A DNA stretch of 8,425 bases from Bacilli bacterium (GTDB taxonomy: Bacteria > Bacillota_I > Bacilli_A > RFN20 > CAG-826). Shown here in pieces: positions 4,122 to 8,425 of this stretch (position 1 is its first letter; the number at the start of each line of letters is the position of its first letter). The translations under genes and the position numbers were made by a program. The stretch covers positions 1 to 8,425 of the forward strand of contig JAEDJP010000057.1 of NCBI GenBank assembly GCA_016296285.1, written 5' to 3'. Under the pieces are notes generated by a model. The model was not told where the DNA came from and ran no database searches. It saw only the letters and a program-made list of their open reading frames with translations.

Positions 4122-7037
4122 TCATTTTCCTTCGGGGAGTGGTTCCGTGTGACGGCAGCGGGGATACCGGTTGCAGCCGAGGAACGGGTCGCCTGTCTTT
4201 TGGGAGACCCTCTTGACGAGGTAATCCCCGCAGCGGGGGCATTTCTTTTCGCGATAGGCGAGCTCGGGGCGATGAAGGACGTAATCGCAATACGGGTAAT
4301 TTGGGCACCTGAGGATTTCCTTGTCCCCGACATGAGCGCTCACGAGGGGACGATGGCACGTCGGGCAAAGGAAATCCTCCACGTGGCGGCTGACCGTCAT
4401 CTCTTCGACGAACGGCGAAGTGCCCGATGGGGTCGAAAGGACGATGGTCGCTTTCTTGGCCCTCGTGAGGGCGACATACCAAATCCTGCGTTCTTCCGCG
4501 AGCGGGTAACGCTCGCCTTTGGGCAAGAGCGCGGAGAGAATCGGGTGATCGATGGCATCGCAAGGGAACTCGAAACGGTAAGGCGAGGAGGCGAGGACGA
4601 TCGCGTAATCCGCTTCCAGGCCTTTCGCGGCGTGGGCGGTCAAGCACGTCACCTTCGTAGATTTCGCATCGTTCAGGGTCAGCGTCCCCTTTCCTTCGCG
4701 CAGGAGCTCGACGCTCGGGACAACGCCTTCTATGTCGAAGAGCGCGCGGATTTGGTCCTTCCTTCGCGTGATGACGAGGATGCTCGGGGCAGGGTCTTCC
4801 GCGAGTATCGTCTCGATAGCGGAGCAAAACGCCTCCTTGATCGACGCCCCTGCCCGAAAGAGGATCGGGGTCTTCTCCGCGGAGGCGGTGGAAGAAAGGC
4901 GGGTGCCGTATTCGGGGTCTTTCTGCATGAAGGCTTCCGTGGCCTCGAGCGTGGATTCCCCATAGCGGTAGGTGGTCGCGATCCGGCGTTTCGCGGCGTG
5001 CGGGAACAAGGACTCGAAATGGAGGAAATAGCAAAGGTCCGAGCCGGAGAACCGATAGATGGCTTGGTAATCGTCCCCCACGGCGAACAAGTGGGCGCCG
5101 CTATGCTCAAGCAAGGAATTCAAGAGGCGGAAGCGCCCTTCGGAGATATCCTGGTATTCGTCGACGATGATGAATCGGTACGGAGGGCATCCCCCGTCTT
5201 TCACCGCGAGGCTCGCCATCGAGATCATCGTGGGAAAGTCGATGCGTCCCCGTTCCTCGAGGGACTCCTCGTAAAAGAGATAGCAATCCTTCACAAGGCG
5301 CAGGAACCGCCTGCCCAGGGATTTCGCGATCTCCTTTTCGATGTCCTCGAATCCGGACTCGTCCGCGTATTTCTCGGCATAGAGGGCGAGGAACGTGGTG
5401 AGGATGCGGACGGTGTCGCGGAAGGCTCGGCCGGATATGGCGCTTTCGCGGAAAGCTCTCCATTGCTCGGGGGACATGGGATGGGTCTTGACACCGCATT
5501 CGCCCCATTGACGGAGCAAGGATTCTTGCCACGTCCCGTCCTCGAATTCATGGGAATAGGTTTGGATGCAACGGGTGCCGTGATCTTGGTGCGTCTGGAC
5601 CTTCCAAGCCATGTCCTCGAGGTAAGCGGCGCGCTCTTCCTCGGGAATTCCCCGCGGGACCCCATCGCGACTCAAGCCATAATGCTCGTGGAAGACGCCG
5701 GGGTAATCGACCAGAGTGAAATCCGGGCGGTAGGCGCGCCTGCCCTCTTCCCTGGAAACGAAGGGATAGGGGGCCTCGTATTCGTAGCGAACCCCATGGA
5801 AGGCGTAGAAATTGGCGATCTGAAGCTCTTCGAAGCTTTTGACGCGTTCGCGGTGGACGGTTTCGGTTCCGTTTCGCTTCGCCATCTCTTTCGCGGTGAG
5901 CATCGAGGCGCCCCTGAGGGCGTCCCGATATTCCCCGAGGGTCGAAAATTCCTCGGGGTCGAGCCCCGCGTAAGGGAAGGAAGTGAAAAGCAAGAGGTTC
6001 TCGATGTCGGGCTCCGCCTCGGGGAGGATCCGCTCGAGAAGGAAGCGGGTGACGATCGCCGCCATCTGTTCCTCGACGTCGGGAAGGATGCCTTGGGCTT
6101 TCTTGAGGATGGCCAGGCCTTCGGAATGGAACGTCCTCGCAAGGGGCGGCACCTTCATGAGCGCGAGTTTCCGGTTGGCTTCCTCAACCGTCCGTTTCGA
6201 GAACGAGAGGAAGAGGATGTCCCGCGGATCGACCCCGCAGGACTGGATGAGATAGCGGATTTTTCCAAGCAGGAGCAGCGTTTTGCCAGACCCCGCGGGA
6301 GCCGAAACGAGGGTATGGCGTTCGTCGACGACGGCCGCGCGCCTCTGCTCTTCGCTCAAAGAACGGCCGTTGATGTCGTCGAAAACGGGGTTCTTGATCG
6401 CCTCGTCCTCGAATTCCCGGTTGTGGCGTTCCCTTCTTGGCTCGATGTCTTGGGAGAGAAGCCGTTCTAGGTCCGGGGAACAGCCATCCGGGAAGAGGGA
6501 AAGGGCTTTGTCCCGGACGGCCTTCAAGATGGCTTGCCCCCGATCAAAATCCACGTAGCCCTCCCCTTCAAGAGAAATGCCTTTTTCAAACGTGCGATAG
6601 GCTTCTTTTTCCGCGAGGATCTCTTGGAGGCGGGAAGAAAAATCCCGCAGGAAAGCATGTTCCCCTTGATGGGAGGGGGAACACGAAGAAACCTCGATCG
6701 CCCATGCGAGAGAATCCTCAAAGCCATCCGGGAATTCCAAAGGAGAATCGGGGGCAAGGGAAGCGCGGGCGAGCTCGAAAACGTCGCGGAAGCGGGCATC
6801 GGTTTTCCGACGCGCCTCAAGGTAAGGGCGATTGAGGGAGTAGACGCGGGCATAACGCGTGAAAAGAAGCCCCTTCTTCTCTTCGCAACGACGGGCGAGC
6901 GCTTCAAAAGAGGTAAGAGTATCTGGGCAGAACAGGAGATCTTGTTCCATCTTGGCGACGATTCGCTTCAATCGGCGCGAGAAAAGAAGCGCTTTCCACC
7001 ACGTCAGTCGTTGTTCCGTGTCCTTATCCCCTTGCAT
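4122..7037 (-). CDS. UvrD-like SF1 DNA helicase with nuclease-like insert and C4 zinc ribbons (helicase IV type)
   Basis: A 971-residue protein with all superfamily 1A motifs: I APAGSGKT (246-253), Ia LSFSKRT (277-283), II DEYQD (626-630), III GDDYQAIYRFSGSD (654-667), IV TTYRYGE (688-694), V LTAHAAKGLEAD (799-810) and VI YVALTRAKK (854-862). It should unwind DNA 3' to 5' with ATP in the cytoplasm. Between Ia and II, about 400-500, FEELQIANFYAFHG, YEYE, PDF (438-440) and EHYG (451-454) resemble the PD-(D/E)XK-like insert of helicase IV proteins. Two Cys4 ribbons close the chain (C891, C894, C911, C917; C933, C936, C955, C961), like topoisomerase I zinc ribbons. The first 230 residues are unassigned. 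There is no ribosome site before the ATG; TATAAT sits at exactly -12 to -7, suggesting a leaderless mRNA. Role inferred: repair or recombination. Confidence 0.93.
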   Translation of the reverse strand: MQGDKDTEQRLTWWKALLFSRRLKRIVAKMEQDLLFCPDTLTSFEALARRCEEKKGLLFTRYARVYSLNRPYLEARRKTDARFRDVFELARASLAPDSPLEFPDGFEDSLAWAIEVSSCSPSHQGEHAFLRDFSSRLQEILAEKEAYRTFEKGISLEGEGYVDFDRGQAILKAVRDKALSLFPDGCSPDLERLLSQDIEPRRERHNREFEDEAIKNPVFDDINGRSLSEEQRRAAVVDERHTLVSAPAGSGKTLLLLGKIRYLIQSCGVDPRDILFLSFSKRTVEEANRKLALMKVPPLARTFHSEGLAILKKAQGILPDVEEQMAAIVTRFLLERILPEAEPDIENLLLFTSFPYAGLDPEEFSTLGEYRDALRGASMLTAKEMAKRNGTETVHRERVKSFEELQIANFYAFHGVRYEYEAPYPFVSREEGRRAYRPDFTLVDYPGVFHEHYGLSRDGVPRGIPEEERAAYLEDMAWKVQTHQDHGTRCIQTYSHEFEDGTWQESLLRQWGECGVKTHPMSPEQWRAFRESAISGRAFRDTVRILTTFLALYAEKYADESGFEDIEKEIAKSLGRRFLRLVKDCYLFYEESLEERGRIDFPTMISMASLAVKDGGCPPYRFIIVDEYQDISEGRFRLLNSLLEHSGAHLFAVGDDYQAIYRFSGSDLCYFLHFESLFPHAAKRRIATTYRYGESTLEATEAFMQKDPEYGTRLSSTASAEKTPILFRAGASIKEAFCSAIETILAEDPAPSILVITRRKDQIRALFDIEGVVPSVELLREGKGTLTLNDAKSTKVTCLTAHAAKGLEADYAIVLASSPYRFEFPCDAIDHPILSALLPKGERYPLAEERRIWYVALTRAKKATIVLSTPSGTSPFVEEMTVSRHVEDFLCPTCHRPLVSAHVGDKEILRCPNYPYCDYVLHRPELAYREKKCPRCGDYLVKRVSQKTGDPFLGCNRYPRCRHTEPLPEGK

Positions 7038-7043
7038 AACGGC

Positions 7044-7049
7044 ATTATA
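7044..7049 (-). promoter_or_regulatory. perfect TATAAT -10 box of the helicase gene
   Basis: If the A of the ATG (7037) is +1, this hexamer occupies -12 to -7 exactly. The hexamer 17 nt upstream (7067-7072, TAGCCT on minus) matches the -35 consensus at only three positions. The placement leaves no room for a leader or a ribosome-binding site. Confidence 0.55.
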
Positions 7050-7094
7050 CGGGTTCGATCTTCGCGAGGCTAGGCGAGTATGTATCGATTCTTC

Positions 7095-7122
7095 TTGCGT
7101 GTCTTGCTTCTTTCCCTATCCT
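7095..7122 (+). promoter_or_regulatory. weak candidate promoter of the one-domain lipoprotein gene
   Basis: TTGCGT (7095-7100) and TATCCT (7117-7122) are 16 nt apart and match the consensus at three and four of six positions. The start site would fall near 7129, leaving a leader of about 26 nt. The nearby TATATG could be an alternative -10 but lacks a spaced -35. Confidence 0.25.
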
Positions 7123-7154
7123 ATATGGGAATCAAAAAAAGGATACCGACCATC

Positions 7155-7673
7155 ATGAACAAGAACCTTCTCTCCCTCGCGACCATCATCGCGGCCTCTT
7201 CCCTCCTTCTTGGGGGATGCGCTTCGAATGTCCCGAGCGAATCTTCAACCGGCGGCGAGGATCTCGCTTCTTCCTCTTTGGCGCAAGACACCCAAGAGGA
7301 TTCTTCGATCGAGGAACTCGATCCGATCGAGGCACGCCTCATCGAGATCGTCAAGGGCATCGCGAATAACCTCTTCGGCACGAGCGTCGAAGGCGAGGAT
7401 TGGCTCTACGACGCGGATTATGACGTCTACCTCACGGGGGCCGTCATCCCCGGCGTCACCCCCGACGAGGCGATCCTCGTCGCGGAGGAATTCCTGATCG
7501 ACGGGTATACCCTCGACACGGAGCCCTTCTACAGCGAGGAATACGGAGATTACGAAGCCTATTTCTCTTACGACAACGGGACCATCTACGTCGATGCTTT
7601 GGCGTATGTGGACGAAGCGGATTCTTCTTGCAGCGACCTCGAGTTCTGGGTGTATGTCCCGGAAGAGGAATGA
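7155..7673 (+). CDS. lipoprotein with one copy of the same unrecognised domain
   Basis: 172 residues from the preferred ATG at 7155. Residues 1-21 are a lipoprotein signal peptide (NK n-region, hydrophobic core, LLLGG then Cys22), with Cys at the same position as in the paralogue at 3132. The longer frame from 7080 would put a second hydrophobic stretch and KKR in front of it, which is unlikely. AAGGA lies upstream but about 12 nt from the ATG, wider than usual, so the start carries some doubt. A Ser/Glu-rich linker (23-58) leads to one domain (about 60-167) that closely matches the second domain of the paralogue: KGIA, VEGEDW, PG, FLxDGYT, EEY, SYxxG, DS, EF. Twenty bases of DNA (GCGTCGAAGGCGAGGATTGG) are identical in both genes, so the duplication is fairly recent or still under selection. 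Function unknown; surface-anchored. Confidence 0.87.
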   Translation: MNKNLLSLATIIAASSLLLGGCASNVPSESSTGGEDLASSSLAQDTQEDSSIEELDPIEARLIEIVKGIANNLFGTSVEGEDWLYDADYDVYLTGAVIPGVTPDEAILVAEEFLIDGYTLDTEPFYSEEYGDYEAYFSYDNGTIYVDALAYVDEADSSCSDLEFWVYVPEEE

Positions 7674-7687
7674 GGACACCTATCCGA

Positions 7688-8284
7688 CTATCTTGTTTTC
7701 TTGTTTTGCTGCTTTTTCGACTCAAGACTCGGCTTGATGACCGTTTCTATGCAAGCCAACAGTCGATTCACGGCTTGTGGATCTTTCGTCGCGAGGAGAA
7801 AGTTCAGCAGTTTACGGTTCCGTTCTTCCGAAAAGAAATAATAGATGTTGTCGCGAAACAAAACATCTCCGTGAGCGATTGAGTTCCTCAACCCCCAATA
7901 AAGGGAAGGCAAGATTCCTTTCACGTTTTTGACAGCCAATAGCGTTCCTTCATTCAAATGGGAATTCACCCATGGGGATAAATCGGTTTTCTTCGTCTCT
8001 TCGTCCTTGGTCTCAAAAGACGAATAAAACTCAAAGAAAGGCACCTCCGACTTTTCCATGATTTCCTTGATGCTTTCCTCGACCTTGTAATTTGGAAATG
8101 CGGAAAGCGAAAGAGCAAAGTTGCTTTGTGTGTTGGGTGAGAAGAGAATAGCGGTTTTTACGCCCATCGAATCGAATACAGATGGACTCGCAAGCATTTC
8201 CTTCGTCAATCCCAACGATTCCAATTTCAAGCCCAGAAATTGACGGGCGGCTTTGCCTGAGACCGAAATCGAATCAGAACACAT
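7688..8284 (-). CDS. HEPN-like protein, putative ribonuclease
   Basis: 198 residues from the preferred start. Residues 129-140, YWGLRNSIAHGD, hold an R-x4-H motif (R133, H138) in the LRNxIAHG form typical of HEPN-domain proteins, whose arginine and histidine usually cleave RNA in toxins and antiviral systems. Helices on both sides and a basic C-terminal tail (KKQQNKKTR) fit. ATG 8284 is chosen over the longer frame starting at 8320 because AAGGA (8292-8296) precedes it by 7 nt and it then overlaps the upstream gene's stop by only 11 bases, a common sign of coupling. The gene is about 44-45 percent GC by hand count, far below the helicase, suggesting recent acquisition. It converges on the lipoprotein gene with 14 bases between and no clear terminator. 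Nuclease activity and a defence or toxin role are inference. Confidence 0.75.
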   Translation of the reverse strand: MCSDSISVSGKAARQFLGLKLESLGLTKEMLASPSVFDSMGVKTAILFSPNTQSNFALSLSAFPNYKVEESIKEIMEKSEVPFFEFYSSFETKDEETKKTDLSPWVNSHLNEGTLLAVKNVKGILPSLYWGLRNSIAHGDVLFRDNIYYFFSEERNRKLLNFLLATKDPQAVNRLLACIETVIKPSLESKKQQNKKTR

Positions 8285-8425
8285 AAGGAAGTCCTTGGTC
8301 TTCGAGGAAAGCAGCAGCATTGTTGACAGCCGCTTTCGCAGATAGAACGGTCAAAGCGGCGGCAGCAGAAATCTGCTCATTCGTCGTGTAGAGATTGACG
8401 TCGATGGAAGTGACGCTGATATTCG
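8274..8425 (-). CDS. 3' end of a gene entering from the right edge
   Basis: An open frame runs from the window edge to TGA at 8274-8276 and encodes the last 49 full codons of a larger protein. The visible part is Ala-rich and probably helical (ISAAAALTVLSAKAAVNNAAAF), ending LPYVF. Its end overlaps the preferred start of the HEPN-like gene by 11 bases, and the HEPN ribosome site lies within it, so the two are probably one operon and translationally coupled. The family cannot be recognised from this tail. If the pair is a toxin-antitoxin or defence module, this would be the partner. Confidence 0.6.
   Translation of the reverse strand, partial: NISVTSIDVNLYTTNEQISAAAALTVLSAKAAVNNAAAFLEDQGLPYVF

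Noticed and set aside
3952..5034. 360-codon minus-strand open frame
   Set aside because: A shifted frame of the helicase gene; Arg/Pro-rich shadow translation.
4074..6470. 798-codon plus-strand open frame
   Set aside because: It lies wholly antisense to the helicase, which shows every SF1 motif. The translation is Arg/Gly/Glu-rich without domains; long antisense frames are expected opposite GC-rich genes.
7080..7154. 25-codon N-terminal extension of the second lipoprotein
   Set aside because: It would bury the lipoprotein signal peptide behind another hydrophobic stretch; the paralogue has Cys at residue 22, as does the ATG 7155 form.
7674..7740. T-rich stretch after the second lipoprotein as a terminator
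   Set aside because: Runs of T are present but I find no stable hairpin before them, and the region is the coding end of the HEPN-like gene.
8285..8320. Longer start for the HEPN-like gene
   Set aside because: The 12 extra codons overlap the upstream gene by 47 bases and lack the well-spaced AAGGA seen before ATG 8284.

Overview
The window looks like chromosomal DNA of a moderately GC-rich, low-GC-Gram-positive-type bacterium, perhaps an uncultured gut or rumen member of the Bacilli. The grounds are AGGAGG-type ribosome sites on most genes, short lysine-rich lipoprotein signal peptides, a TetR regulator with a Firmicutes-style C-terminal half, and U-tailed hairpin terminators. The lineage is inference; there is no rRNA or other marker gene here.

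Layout from left to right. (a) 1-187 has no supported gene, only a probable terminator for the first regulator. (b) A TetR-family repressor (minus, 188-724) diverges from a small two-helix membrane protein (plus, 830-1168), with a perfect palindrome between them that is a good candidate operator. (c) Two hairpins (1175-1259) end these units. (d) A Schlafen/AlbA_2-type ATP-binding protein (minus, 1393-2868) is bracketed by two 100-bp AT-rich direct repeats. The inner 34 bp of the repeats are identical, and a 13-bp block within them is inverted between the two sides. (e) A lipoprotein with two tandem copies of an unrecognised ~105-residue domain (plus, 3132-4022). (f) A 971-residue UvrD-like superfamily 1 helicase with an inserted nuclease-like segment and two C-terminal zinc ribbons (minus, 4122-7037). 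Its TATAAT box is placed for a leaderless mRNA. (g) A second lipoprotein with one copy of the same domain (plus, 7155-7673). (h) A clearly more AT-rich gene with a HEPN-type R-x4-H motif (minus, 7688-8284), translationally overlapped by the end of an upstream gene that runs off the right edge.

How the parts relate: the TetR and membrane-protein genes probably form one regulated pair. The two lipoproteins are paralogues separated by the oppositely oriented helicase and need not be functionally linked to it. The most unusual item is the repeat-bracketed AlbA_2 gene. Its repeats are built from ~10-11-bp TTTCTAG units, one helical turn apart; one array abuts the gene's predicted -35 box and another supplies its stop codon. 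It may be an autoregulated cassette, a mobile unit, or a DNA-binding system whose sites are these arrays.
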